From Acidimicrobiales bacterium (lineage in GTDB: Bacteria > Actinomycetota > Acidimicrobiia > Acidimicrobiales > DASWMK01), in contig DASWMK010000218.1 in assembly GCA_036399815.1 (NCBI GenBank), positions 1-32,886 on the forward strand: a stretch of DNA of 32,886 nt. Direction: 5' to 3'. Each line of letters starts with the position of its first letter. Position 1 is the first letter of the stretch. The notes under the pieces are model-generated. The model saw only the letters and a list, made by a program, of their open reading frames with translations. It ran no database searches and was not told where the DNA came from. This document shows positions 22,233 through 29,359 of this stretch, in pieces. The translations under genes and the position numbers were made by a program.

Positions 22233-22466
22233 GTGGTGAGGACGACGGGGTGGAAGCAGCGCGTGGTCGGAGCGGTCGTCGCAGCGGTCGTCGTCGTCGG
22301 CTGCTCAGGCAGCGGCTCGGAAGTGTCCCGGGACCGGTGCATGGCCTACTTCGAGGACCGGGTCGGGCATGACGTGGCCGACGACGGGTTCTGGGAGACG
22401 TTGCAGGACTGCGCCCGGGAGGGGCTTCTCCCGGAGGGGCAGAACGACCCGGGGTTCTACGAGTAG
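22233..22466 (+). CDS. Small predicted lipoprotein, inverted cargo gene
   Basis: The product is 77 residues from GTG 22233 (GTG 22236 equally possible). Basic KQR is followed by a hydrophobic stretch (VVGAVVAAVVVVGC) ending in a lipobox-like VVGC with C24 as the lipidated residue, then SGSGS. The exported part has two cysteines (C36, C60) and an acidic helical character (FEDRVGHDVADDGFWETLQD). It would be anchored on the outside of the host membrane. It is transcribed opposite to the virion genes. Phage lipoproteins in other systems, such as Ltp of TP-J34, block superinfection at the DNA injection step; a similar role here is inference. Confidence 0.68.
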   Translation: MVRTTGWKQRVVGAVVAAVVVVGCSGSGSEVSRDRCMAYFEDRVGHDVADDGFWETLQDCAREGLLPEGQNDPGFYE

Positions 22467-22673
22467 GTGCGGCGCCGGTTCTGGTGGTGGCTGGCGAGCC
22501 GGGACAAGGACGTCTGGTACGCCGCCCGTCTGCTCACCGAGGCCGGGCGGCGGGTGACGGGGTGGGCTGAGCGGCGGGCTAGGCGGCTGCCGGCATCGCA
22601 CGCAGAGCACGGATCGCGGCGGGGTCGCCCTGAGCGCGTTCGTAGGCGCGGCACCGGTCCCGGTTGCGAGTGA
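22467..22673 (+). CDS. Possible short basic protein after the lipoprotein
   Basis: GTG 22467 directly follows the lipoprotein TAG. The first 40 codons have strong GC3 and encode an aromatic start (RRRFWWWLASRDKDVWY) and an amphipathic helix (AARLLTEAGRRVTGWAERRARR). From about 22580 the frame overlaps the 3' end of the convergent glycosyltransferase and codon bias fades, so the C-terminal third may be non-selected. It may be a membrane-associated partner of the lipoprotein. Function unknown. Confidence 0.42.
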   Translation: MRRRFWWWLASRDKDVWYAARLLTEAGRRVTGWAERRARRLPASHAEHGSRRGRPERVRRRGTGPGCE

Positions 22674-23289
22674 AGGTGGGGTCGTCGGGTCGACGGTTGG
22701 TGGGGTGCCACAGGTGGACGAGGTCGCCGGCCACCCGGCTGTCGGGGGCGACGAGGGTGCGGAGCGCGCAGACGAAGGCGACATCCTCAAAGCCCCATCC
22801 GCGGAACGTGGGGTCCATCCCGCCGACCCGGTCGAACGCCGACCGGTGGAGGACGAGCACCCCGCCGAGGGAGCCGGTGGAGCGGGCCATCGGCTGGTCG
22901 AGGTCGCCGTCGCGGGTCGCCGGCCAGACCGGGGCGCCGTCGACCAGCTGTTCGGTGGCACGCCGGTTGAGGGGCATGTACCGGACGTAGGGGAGCACCC
23001 ACCCCTGCCTGTGCGCCGCCTGGGTGATCGCGACGGTCGCCTGGTTGTAGTCGATCGTCAGGTCGGAGTCGGCGATGATCCGCACGTCGCCGGTGGCCTT
23101 CTCGGCGGCGGCGTTCACCGAGGCGGCACGGGAGAAGGGTCGGCCGCCGTCGTCGCCGAGGATCACCTCCATCCGGTAGCTGTTCGCGAGGAGCCGCTGC
23201 CAGCGGCGCCAGCACCACACCCACAGCCGCTCCCGCCACTCGGACTCGGGCCGGTACGGGACGAGCACCGACACCGTCGGCTGGATCAT
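22579..23289 (-). CDS. Family 2-type (GT-A) glycosyltransferase
   Basis: The product is 236 residues; ATG 23289 overlaps the upstream TGA. The N-terminus VSVLVPYRPE is the nucleotide-binding strand. SVNAAAEKATGDVRIIADSDLT contains the DxD-type metal/nucleotide-sugar site (D74-D76). GGVLVLHRSAFDRVGGMDPTFRGWGFED is the acceptor/catalytic region typical of galactosyltransferase-like GT2 enzymes (ED at 168-169), and LVHLWHP gives a late histidine. It has no membrane helix, so it is probably a soluble enzyme. Lying between the protease and capsid genes, it probably modifies a head protein or works with the family 4 enzyme. Confidence 0.86.
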   Translation of the reverse strand: MIQPTVSVLVPYRPESEWRERLWVWCWRRWQRLLANSYRMEVILGDDGGRPFSRAASVNAAAEKATGDVRIIADSDLTIDYNQATVAITQAAHRQGWVLPYVRYMPLNRRATEQLVDGAPVWPATRDGDLDQPMARSTGSLGGVLVLHRSAFDRVGGMDPTFRGWGFEDVAFVCALRTLVAPDSRVAGDLVHLWHPTNRRPDDPTFTRNRDRCRAYERAQGDPAAIRALRAMPAAA

Positions 23290-23525
23290 CCGACCGCCGC
23301 CGCTACAAGGTCGAGCAGCGCGGCCGCCGCACCATCTGGGGTATCAGCGACCGCGGACCGTTCGCCGCAGGATGCGCGCCACTGGAGCACACCGTCGGTC
23401 TCGGAGACGGTGAACGACACGGCGTTGCCGTCGCAGAGGGCTTCCACCGCGCGGACCATCGTCAGGAGGTTCCCGCCGGGCATCGCCGTCACCGACCCGG
23501 TGAAGGGAGCGAGGGAACCATCCAC
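23286..23525 (-). CDS. Small hypothetical protein, 79 aa
   Basis: The start is GTG 23525, without a clear ribosome site; the internal ATG at residue 15 is an alternative. The product is alpha-beta: a helix NLLTMVRAVEALCDG, strands AVSFTVSETDGVLQWRASCG, and a C-terminal helix GAAAALLDLVAAAVG. The end overlaps the family 2 glycosyltransferase start by ATGA. The hydrophobic C-terminal helix is short for a membrane anchor. No function is recognised. Confidence 0.6.
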   Translation of the reverse strand: MDGSLAPFTGSVTAMPGGNLLTMVRAVEALCDGNAVSFTVSETDGVLQWRASCGERSAVADTPDGAAAALLDLVAAAVG

Positions 23526-23538
23526 GAGTCGGCGGTGC

Positions 23539-23721
23539 TCACGACAGCGCGTCCTCTAGGACCGAACGGTTCCTGTCGGCGCACTCGCTGTGCCAGACGT
23601 AGCCGCCGCTCTCCACATGCTCGCCGCGGTCGCTCCACACGTCGTCGCCGCACCACTCGCAGATGCCGACATGCAGACCAGCGGCTATGGCCGCGGCGCG
23701 GGTCATGTCGTCGCTGCTCAC
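23539..23721 (-). CDS. Small zinc-binding-type protein, 60 aa
   Basis: GTG 23721 is chosen because it overlaps the upstream stop as GTGA; ATG 23706 would give 55 residues. It carries CEWCGDDVWSD and WHSEC, giving CxxC plus H-x2-C, a plausible single zinc site. Otherwise it is polar and acidic. Such short zinc-knuckle proteins are common accessory genes in actinophages. No specific function. Confidence 0.6.
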   Translation of the reverse strand: MSSDDMTRAAAIAAGLHVGICEWCGDDVWSDRGEHVESGGYVWHSECADRNRSVLEDALS

Positions 23722-23954
23722 GACACGGCCACCACGACGAGAATCGCACCCACCGCTGCGACGAGGATCACGGCGTCGGCGTCCTCCGCTGGCCATTCCA
23801 CGTCCGGCGGAGGGCCGAGGAACATGTACCGAGCCGCCGAACCGGGCCGCACGCGATGCAGCACGCACTCGACCAGCCACGCCCACACCGGCTTCTCCCC
23901 GACAGCCCCGTAGCGGCGGCCCACCCACCTGCAGAACCGCTCTGCGCTACCCAC
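23718..23954 (-). CDS. Tail-anchored small membrane protein, 78 aa
   Basis: GTG 23954 overlaps the protease stop by eight bases. Residues 1-40 are basic with aromatic residues (ERFCRWVGRRYGAVG, VWAWLVECVLHRVRPG). A short acidic linker (DVEWPAEDAD) precedes one hydrophobic helix at the very C-terminus (AVILVAAVGAILVVVAVS). This is a second membrane-anchor type gene outside the lysis region. It may target the cytoplasmic membrane; its role is unknown. Confidence 0.6.
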   Translation of the reverse strand: MGSAERFCRWVGRRYGAVGEKPVWAWLVECVLHRVRPGSAARYMFLGPPPDVEWPAEDADAVILVAAVGAILVVVAVS

Positions 23955-25494
23955 GGCGCAGCCGCTTCGCGACGGCCGACGGCTCCCGGCGGACCGGGGC
24001 GACCTGGGACCGGGCGTAGGCGAGAGCTTCCGGCTCGAGATGGCGGGTGCGTCGCTCGAGCGTGGCGAGCCGGGCCGACAGGTTCTGCTCCATCCCGTGC
24101 ATCGCGTCGACCAGCATCATCACCGAGGAGCCGTCCAGCTCCAGCGTCGCCCGCAGGTCGGCCCGCTGCCGCTTCTCGCATTCGGCGCAGCGGCGCACCA
24201 TGCCGGCGGCGACGAGCGCGACCGTCTCCCCGGCGTCGGTCGTCGCCGCCATCCGCACCGACGCGGGCATCGGCAGGCCGGAGGCGGTGATCGTCTCCCG
24301 GCGGATCGGGAAGCCGCCGACGTTGACGGCGAGCAGGCCGACCAGCTCGCCGCCCCGCCAGTCTCCCGACAAGCAGAGCCCGCGGAGCACCCGCACCTGC
24401 GCCGCGGTCACGTCGGGCAGAAGCACGCCGGCCACCCAGGGTCCGTGGCGGCCGTTCGACACTCGGACATCGGCCCAGCCGAGGCCGGCGTGGGCGTAGT
24501 GGTCGCGCGCTTCGGACGGGCTGACGCCACGGGCGGTGGACGCGTGGTCGCAGCCGACCACCAGACGGCCGGTGTTTACCTCGGTCCCGTCGGCGCAGCG
24601 GGTCAGCCCCGTGTGGAACGACGCGTACGACTCGGGGCGGGGCGGGGACACGCAGGCGCCGGGGAAGCCGACATGGCAGGCGCCCCAGCAGGCGGCGTGG
24701 CCGTACACCCGGCCGTCGTCGGTGATGGTCAGCGGCACCGCCTGCCGGCCCTGGCCCTGGTCGACGTAGCGGTCGTCGCCGTCGTCCGGCTCCGTCATGT
24801 CGAACCAGGCTCGTGCCGGCAACGGCGGTGCGGCCGACCCGGCGGCCACCCGCGCCTCGTCGTCACCCGCCGTCTCGCCGCCCTCCAACGTGACGTAGGC
24901 GCGGGCGAAGGCGGGCATCGGCTCGACCGTCATGCCGATGATCTCGTAGGCGAGGAACCGCCAGCGGGTGCACCACTCGACCCCGTCCTCGTCCTCCTCC
25001 GTCTCCGCGCATTCGACTTCGACGGCGCCGGGGTCGACGGACACGCCGAACCGGCCAGCCCCGGCGATGATCGACCTCGCCTCCCGGCCGGCGTCGATCG
25101 CGAACCAGCGGCCCCTGCCCTGCGGCGCCGCCCGCTCTCCCAGCCCCGTCACCTCGGTGAAGAACCCGGCGAGGCGGGCCTCCCAGTGTGCCGGCAGGTT
25201 CTGGGTCTGGACGAACACCGGCATGGTGCTCACCGCCGGGTCGCGGGCCGTCCACGTGCAGTCGGTGAAGTCGCGGCCGTCGCCGGTGTCCTCCGAGAAG
25301 GCGAGCTCGGAGTACCACACGTCGGGCAGAAGTTCCGACTCGTTGACCCCGGCGGCGGCGGTGACGGTGTCGCCTAGCGCGGAGGCGACGAGGGCGACCG
25401 CCTGCTGCCGGGTGGGCACTTCGGTGGTGGTCCCGTCGCGGGTGTCGACCACCTGGACCGGGCCGTCGGCGCGCTGCTGGCGGATGGTGAACAT
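23947..25494 (-). CDS. Capsid maturation protease
   Basis: The product is 515 residues; ATG 25494 overlaps the portal stop (ATGA). The protease core is in the second half: RVYGHAACWGACHVGFPGAC, a Phe-His-Thr-Gly segment, GRLVVGCDHAS with probable catalytic H317, ARDHYAHAGLGWADVRV, GPWVAGVLLP, and CLSGDWRGGELVGLLAVNVGGFPI with probable nucleophile S376. This follows the actinophage pattern '..HA...YD.tg..vA.v...........lSGDWR....L...a...v..pGFP'. The N-terminal 210 residues are an extra domain and the C-terminal 80 form a charged helix that may bind scaffold. It cleaves scaffold and capsid domains in the prohead. Confidence 0.82.
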   Translation of the reverse strand: MFTIRQQRADGPVQVVDTRDGTTTEVPTRQQAVALVASALGDTVTAAAGVNESELLPDVWYSELAFSEDTGDGRDFTDCTWTARDPAVSTMPVFVQTQNLPAHWEARLAGFFTEVTGLGERAAPQGRGRWFAIDAGREARSIIAGAGRFGVSVDPGAVEVECAETEEDEDGVEWCTRWRFLAYEIIGMTVEPMPAFARAYVTLEGGETAGDDEARVAAGSAAPPLPARAWFDMTEPDDGDDRYVDQGQGRQAVPLTITDDGRVYGHAACWGACHVGFPGACVSPPRPESYASFHTGLTRCADGTEVNTGRLVVGCDHASTARGVSPSEARDHYAHAGLGWADVRVSNGRHGPWVAGVLLPDVTAAQVRVLRGLCLSGDWRGGELVGLLAVNVGGFPIRRETITASGLPMPASVRMAATTDAGETVALVAAGMVRRCAECEKRQRADLRATLELDGSSVMMLVDAMHGMEQNLSARLATLERRTRHLEPEALAYARSQVAPVRREPSAVAKRLRRG

Positions 25495-27848
25495 CAGGCG
25501 GCCTCCTCCCCGGCGTGCCGGGTGTCGGGAAGCTGGTCGGCGGTGGGAGCTTCCACCAGGGTGGGGACCAGCGAACAGGTGCAGCCGGCGTGGTCGCCCG
25601 GCATGTAGTACGCGAGCCGCAGCCAGTCGCCCTCCGCACCCACACGCAGGACAGGGGCGGTGAAGTCGGCGAACTCGGTGCCGTCGAGATCGACATGCGG
25701 TTGGAACGGGCGGACTGCGCCGCCGTGCGTCCACGCCCACCCGCCGACCACGACGCCGGCTTCGGCGAGCACATCCGTGGTGGTCGGCCCGGTGGCGACC
25801 CCGAGCACCGGTGCCCCGTCGCCAGTGACCACGCCTCCCGCCGGGGTGTCAGCCAGATCGGTGTGGCCGCCCGCCGCGGCGAGCGCTCGCCGGACGACGC
25901 CGGCTTGGACGGCCATCGACGGGTCGTGCTCCCCGTTCGGGGGTTCGTCGTCGGCGGGGTCGAACAGCCGCCGCGACGCCAACGCGAGGAGGGCGGCGAG
26001 GAGGAGGCCCCAGCCGCGCTCCCGGTCGGTGTCGTGTCGGGCAGCCCACGCCTCGTCGTCGGCGTCCACGAACGGCGACACCGCCTGCCTCGCTCGCCGC
26101 TGAACTGCCGACACCCACGTGTCGTACTTGTCGGCCAGCCCGTCGAACACGCCATCCAGCGGGTCGCCGGCTTCGGCTACGACCGGATGGTCCCGTCCGA
26201 GCGCCCGGCCCACGTCCTCGGGGCGGACGTTGCGGAGCTGGGCGCGCAGGGCGGTGTCGCCGTTCGCCTTCGACCGCAGCCTCGCCCCCGCGACGCGGAG
26301 GGCGTTGGTGAGGGCTGCGTCGCAGGCGACGTGCAGCCGGTCGAACAACGACCGGTCCATGTCGGCCAGCCGGCGGGACAAGCTGCTCAGGTCGCGGGTG
26401 CGTGCGGCGACCAGCGCGGGCATCATCCGAGACGACGCTGCGATCACCCGGGACTGCTCCCCGCCGGGCAGCGGATTCTCGGCGCTCACGCCGCCGTCCG
26501 TGCCGGTGCTGCGGGTCGCGATGGCGAAGCGGGCGGCGATCTCCTCGTCGGTGGGGGCGTCGTCGTCGGACGCGCCGATCGCCCGCCGCACCGCCTCGAC
26601 ACCGACAGCGGGGACGGGAAGCTTGTTGGCGTCCATGAAGTCCTTCGCCCGGTTCGGGTGCGACACGATCGCCGACGGGTCGTCCCACACCACCAGCCGG
26701 TCCGCCACGTCCGCCGCGAACCCAGCCTCCAGCGCGGCGGGCCGGAGCCACGCGGAGGTCAGCGCCTCGGTTTGGAGGCGGACGCCGGGCTGCAAGTGGA
26801 ACTGGTAGTCGGTTTCCGGGACCTGCCAGGCGGTCCAATGGTTCAGGTCGGCGAGGCCCTGCACGATCTCCGGGGGGAAGTCGCAGCCCTGGATGATGCC
26901 GGCGACCAGCCCCTTCATCCGCTCCTGCGTCTCCTTGTCGATCGGCCGGTCGAAGGTGACGTGCTTCGGTTCGCCCTCGTCCTTGCCGCCGCCGCCGATC
27001 AGCACGATCGGCAGGGCGCCGACCGCGGAGCCGGGGTCGCCGATCGGGGTGACCATCGCGTCGATGAACTCTTCGACCGCCTCGTCGAGCGTGCCCTTCG
27101 ACTGGTCGGCCTTCGGCAGCCGCCAGGAGCCGGGGATCAGCAGGACGCCGTTCGCGGCCATCCTCGAGCGGGCCTTCCCCCGGTTGCCTGCGGCGAGCCA
27201 CAGGAGTTCGTCGCAGTCGTCGAGCGTCCCCCACCAGACGGCGTCGGCGGCACGATGGTGGCGAGGATGGCGGCGCCACACGCGGATGAACACGTCGTCG
27301 GCGGTGACCGGGATGCGCTCGGTGCCGGCAAGGACGACCGGGCCCTCCGAGCGCCACTGCACCTCGTCGACCGACAGGACCTCCCAGGTGGCGGCCGGGT
27401 CGCCTTCGGCGGCGGCGCGGCCCCACCAGTAGCATTCGGCGGCCACGGTGAGGTTCAGGTCCGACACTCGTTGGAGTTCGCTCTGCCCGCCGTCCTTCGC
27501 TTTCCAGTCGGCGAGGACGTCGGCGGCGAACCCGACGAGGTCGGCGGGCGGCTTGTCGGCCTGGTCGATGTCGTCGGAGTCGAGCGCGTCCTGCAGTGGG
27601 ATCGGCGGGGCGTCCGGGTCGACGGTCCAGGCGGGGAACAGGCGGACCATGCCGACGGCCGACGCGCGACGGTTGTACGCGTACTTGAGGAAGCCGACCT
27701 TGTCGTAGACGTTCCACGCTCTGGTTTGGACGGGGGTCGGCCGGCGGCGGGAGCGGCGGGCGGTGCCGTCGCCGAGGTCGAGTTTCGCTGCGGACGCGAC
27801 GATCGTGCCCGGCTGGCGGAGGCTGCGGAACCGGTCGAGGATCGCCAT
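25494..27848 (-). CDS. Portal protein with C-terminal MuF-like domain
   Basis: The product is 784 residues, longer than most portals (about 450-550). ATG 27848 lies one base after the upstream TGA. The portal part (to about 500) has VYDKVGFLKYAYNRRASAVG, AECYWWGRAA, VLSVDEVQW, IRVWRRHPRH, KGLVAGIIQGCDFPPEIVQGL and the aromatic NHWTAWQVPE. The remaining about 280 residues are helical and end in GDHAGCTCSLVP, resembling the H-x2-C-x-C end of SPP1 gp7 / Mu gpF minor head proteins. It forms the dodecameric DNA gate of the head. No separate MuF gene is seen, consistent with fusion. Confidence 0.85.
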   Translation of the reverse strand: MAILDRFRSLRQPGTIVASAAKLDLGDGTARRSRRRPTPVQTRAWNVYDKVGFLKYAYNRRASAVGMVRLFPAWTVDPDAPPIPLQDALDSDDIDQADKPPADLVGFAADVLADWKAKDGGQSELQRVSDLNLTVAAECYWWGRAAAEGDPAATWEVLSVDEVQWRSEGPVVLAGTERIPVTADDVFIRVWRRHPRHHRAADAVWWGTLDDCDELLWLAAGNRGKARSRMAANGVLLIPGSWRLPKADQSKGTLDEAVEEFIDAMVTPIGDPGSAVGALPIVLIGGGGKDEGEPKHVTFDRPIDKETQERMKGLVAGIIQGCDFPPEIVQGLADLNHWTAWQVPETDYQFHLQPGVRLQTEALTSAWLRPAALEAGFAADVADRLVVWDDPSAIVSHPNRAKDFMDANKLPVPAVGVEAVRRAIGASDDDAPTDEEIAARFAIATRSTGTDGGVSAENPLPGGEQSRVIAASSRMMPALVAARTRDLSSLSRRLADMDRSLFDRLHVACDAALTNALRVAGARLRSKANGDTALRAQLRNVRPEDVGRALGRDHPVVAEAGDPLDGVFDGLADKYDTWVSAVQRRARQAVSPFVDADDEAWAARHDTDRERGWGLLLAALLALASRRLFDPADDEPPNGEHDPSMAVQAGVVRRALAAAGGHTDLADTPAGGVVTGDGAPVLGVATGPTTTDVLAEAGVVVGGWAWTHGGAVRPFQPHVDLDGTEFADFTAPVLRVGAEGDWLRLAYYMPGDHAGCTCSLVPTLVEAPTADQLPDTRHAGEEAA

Positions 27849-27849
27849 G

Positions 27850-28086
27850 TCAGGCGGCCCGCTCGACGCTGATGTTGCGGTAGTCGACCATGTCGCCGGA
27901 CCGGAAGTAGGCCGTCCGGCAGTAGTTGGCCCACGCCTCTGCCCCTCGCCGTGTCCAGCAGCGACGCAGGACTATGCGGCTCACCTCGTCCCAGCATCGC
28001 TGGCCGTTGTGCTCGCGTACCCCCGGTGGCGTCGGTGGCCGGTCGCATACCAGCACGGTCCGGCGCAGGACGACCTCCCACGCCAT
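27850..28086 (-). CDS. Small basic protein between WhiB and portal, 78 aa
   Basis: ATG 28086 follows the WhiB stop by one base (TGA C ATG), and the same arrangement joins it to the portal. The protein is arginine- and tryptophan-rich with three of its cysteines in RCWDEV, RRCWTRR and NYCRT, and a C-terminal FRSGDMVDYRNISVERAA. The cysteines could bind a metal. It is not recognised. Tight packing suggests it is translated with its neighbours. Confidence 0.6.
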   Translation of the reverse strand: MAWEVVLRRTVLVCDRPPTPPGVREHNGQRCWDEVSRIVLRRCWTRRGAEAWANYCRTAYFRSGDMVDYRNISVERAA

Positions 28087-28087
28087 G

Positions 28088-28543
28088 TCAGCCGGCCTCG
28101 GGTCTGGCGATGTGGCCGTCGGCGCCGACCTGGCCATCGGCGAACCCGCCGGAGGCGTGCGCCCACCTGCTGATTCCGCCGTCGGAGCGGGTCAGCGGCT
28201 CCCCGCAGCCAGCGCAACGTCGGCTGGTGACCACCGGGACTGGCTGGTCGACCAGCGGAGGGCACCCACGCTTGTACCGGGTATACAGGCCATGTGGCAC
28301 GCCGGGTCGGCCGGCGACGCCGATCCTCGCCCGCTCCCGCTCGCTCATGCCGCCCCACACGCCATGCTGCTCGTTGTGTGCCACGGCGAAGTCGCCGCAC
28401 TGTCGGCGGACCGTGCACTCCGCGCACACCCGCTTGGCGACGATCACGCTCGCATCGTCGGACGGGAACATGTCCACGGTCCGGCCCTTGCATGCCGCCT
28501 GCGCCATCCACGCCGTCTCGGCGCGAACGCTCGCCGCGATCAC
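28088..28543 (-). CDS. WhiB-like iron-sulphur transcription factor
   Basis: GTG 28543 overlaps the upstream stop (GTGA); 151 residues. Four cysteines in the WhiB order, C18, C40, C43 and C49 (QAACKG, VCAECTVRRQC), would hold a [4Fe-4S] cluster. GVWGGMSERERARI (61-74) is the family's glycine-tryptophan turn, followed by a basic segment. Canonical Wbl proteins stop near 90-100 residues. This one continues with a second cysteine set (C94, C110, C113 in SRRCAGCGEPL) that may form a zinc ribbon. Wbl proteins act with sigma factors to control transcription; mycobacteriophage TM4 WhiB affects septation and superinfection. It lies between terminase and portal. Confidence 0.88.
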   Translation of the reverse strand: MIAASVRAETAWMAQAACKGRTVDMFPSDDASVIVAKRVCAECTVRRQCGDFAVAHNEQHGVWGGMSERERARIGVAGRPGVPHGLYTRYKRGCPPLVDQPVPVVTSRRCAGCGEPLTRSDGGISRWAHASGGFADGQVGADGHIARPEAG

Positions 28544-28848
28544 CGCTGCTCCCACGCGGCGACCAGCCCCGCCACCGCGGACGCCGCCAGCACCGCCGCA
28601 CCCGACCGCCACACCGCCACCGGCAGCACCCACCACGACCCGACCGCCAGCCCAGCGACCCACATCGACGCGCACCACGGGCAGGTGATCAGGTCGCCGA
28701 CCTTCACCCGCAGCGTCGCCGCCCGGCCGTCACGTTCGGACCAGGCGACGACCCGGTCGCGGGTGCCCTCCCAGATCGTGTCCTCGGTGACCAGGCGGGT
28801 CGCCCGGTACACGGCGAGCGCGCCGAGGAGAGCGTCGAGCCAGGTCAC
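28540..28848 (-). CDS. DUF1360 family membrane protein, 102 aa
   Basis: GTG 28848 overlaps the upstream micro-gene stop (GTGA). The N-terminal part ALAVYRATRLVTEDTIWEGTRDRVV and the ITCPWCASMWVAGLAVG segment with its CPWC motif are the DUF1360 signature. Hydrophobic helices lie at about 58-78 and 82-98. The family occurs in phages and bacteria and its function is not established. It is the largest member of a run of three membrane genes, so the three may act together. Confidence 0.75.
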   Translation of the reverse strand: MTWLDALLGALAVYRATRLVTEDTIWEGTRDRVVAWSERDGRAATLRVKVGDLITCPWCASMWVAGLAVGSWWVLPVAVWRSGAAVLAASAVAGLVAAWEQR

Positions 28849-28958
28849 GTCCGGTCCCGGAGGATCAGCGCCACACGGGCGGCGACCACGACGAGGCCAG
28901 CGGCGGCTAGAGCGGCGGCGACGGGGATGATGGCCCGCAGCCCACAGCGTTCGGTCAC
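28845..28958 (-). CDS. 37-residue membrane peptide
   Basis: GTG 28958 overlaps the upstream stop (GTGA) and its TGA overlaps the DUF1360 GTG (GTGA), so it fills the gap exactly. The sequence is a short polar start (TERCG), one hydrophobic helix (IIPVAAALAAAGLVVVAARVALI) and a charged end (RDRT). Third codon positions are mostly G/C. Its size and coupling argue for a real micro-gene; the function is unknown. Confidence 0.58.
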   Translation of the reverse strand: MTERCGLRAIIPVAAALAAAGLVVVAARVALILRDRT

Positions 28959-29077
28959 CGGACCAGCAGGACGAGCGTGTTGGCGGCCAGCAGCAGGACG
29001 ATCACCAGCCACACGCCGACGACCGACCGGCTGGGGCGCTCGTCGGCGCGCCGGATGCGGACCCGCTCAGCCGGCAT
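28955..29077 (-). CDS. 40-residue single-pass membrane protein
   Basis: It runs from ATG 29077 to a TGA that overlaps the next GTG (GTGA). The basic, soluble N-terminus (MPAERVRIRRADERPSR) is followed by a helix VVGVWLVIVLLLAANTLVLLV and a final R, a tail-anchored form. It stands first of three consecutive membrane genes. No family is recognised. Confidence 0.6.
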   Translation of the reverse strand: MPAERVRIRRADERPSRSVVGVWLVIVLLLAANTLVLLVR

Positions 29078-29129
29078 CGTCGGGCCGACGAATCGGGGGT
29101 GCCCACTTCCCCGCGAACCGGCCGATCAT
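29067..29129 (-). CDS. Possible 20-residue micro-ORF
   Basis: ATG 29129 overlaps the upstream stop as ATGA. The frame has 16 of 20 third positions G/C and a basic peptide starting MIGRFAGKWAPP. Its stop overlaps the next gene's start region by eleven bases. It may serve mainly to carry ribosomes from the 77-aa gene to the 40-aa gene. Tentative. Confidence 0.33.
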   Translation of the reverse strand: MIGRFAGKWAPPIRRPDDAG

Positions 29130-29359
29130 CGTCGCCCGATCTGCGGCGCCTCATCCGTCTCTTGCAGAACCGTCAGCGTGCGACGGACTTCTTGCAGCCG
29201 AGCTGCGACTTCGGTGGCGAGGGGCGAGTACATGACCCGCTCGGCCAGGTGCAGGGCGGCGTTCGACTCGCTCTGTCGGGACAGGTGCCGGTCCACCTGC
29301 GAGAGCGTCGCTTCGAGCTTCTGCAACTCGCGGATCAGGTCGTTCCCGTGCATCGTCAC
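29126..29359 (-). CDS. Helical hypothetical protein, 77 aa
   Basis: GTG 29359 overlaps the upstream stop (GTGA); the ATG two codons later is an alternative. Two long amphipathic helices (DLIRELQKLEATLSQVDRHL, and LATEVAARLQEVRRTLTVLQ) suggest a coiled-coil dimer. It has no known domain. It lies in the accessory block after terminase, where a head-assembly or regulatory partner is possible. Confidence 0.65.
   Translation of the reverse strand: MTMHGNDLIRELQKLEATLSQVDRHLSRQSESNAALHLAERVMYSPLATEVAARLQEVRRTLTVLQETDEAPQIGRR

Noticed and set aside
22145-22342. Minus-strand frame with VDLILLHPDP, resembling an aldo-keto reductase active-site stretch.
   Set aside because: Only ten residues match; the frame crosses a divergent gap and the opposite lipoprotein gene, and the rest of the product is low complexity.
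25515-27872. Plus-strand frame of 785 codons opposite the portal gene.
   Set aside because: Low-complexity antisense product; the minus strand encodes a recognisable portal with coupled neighbours.
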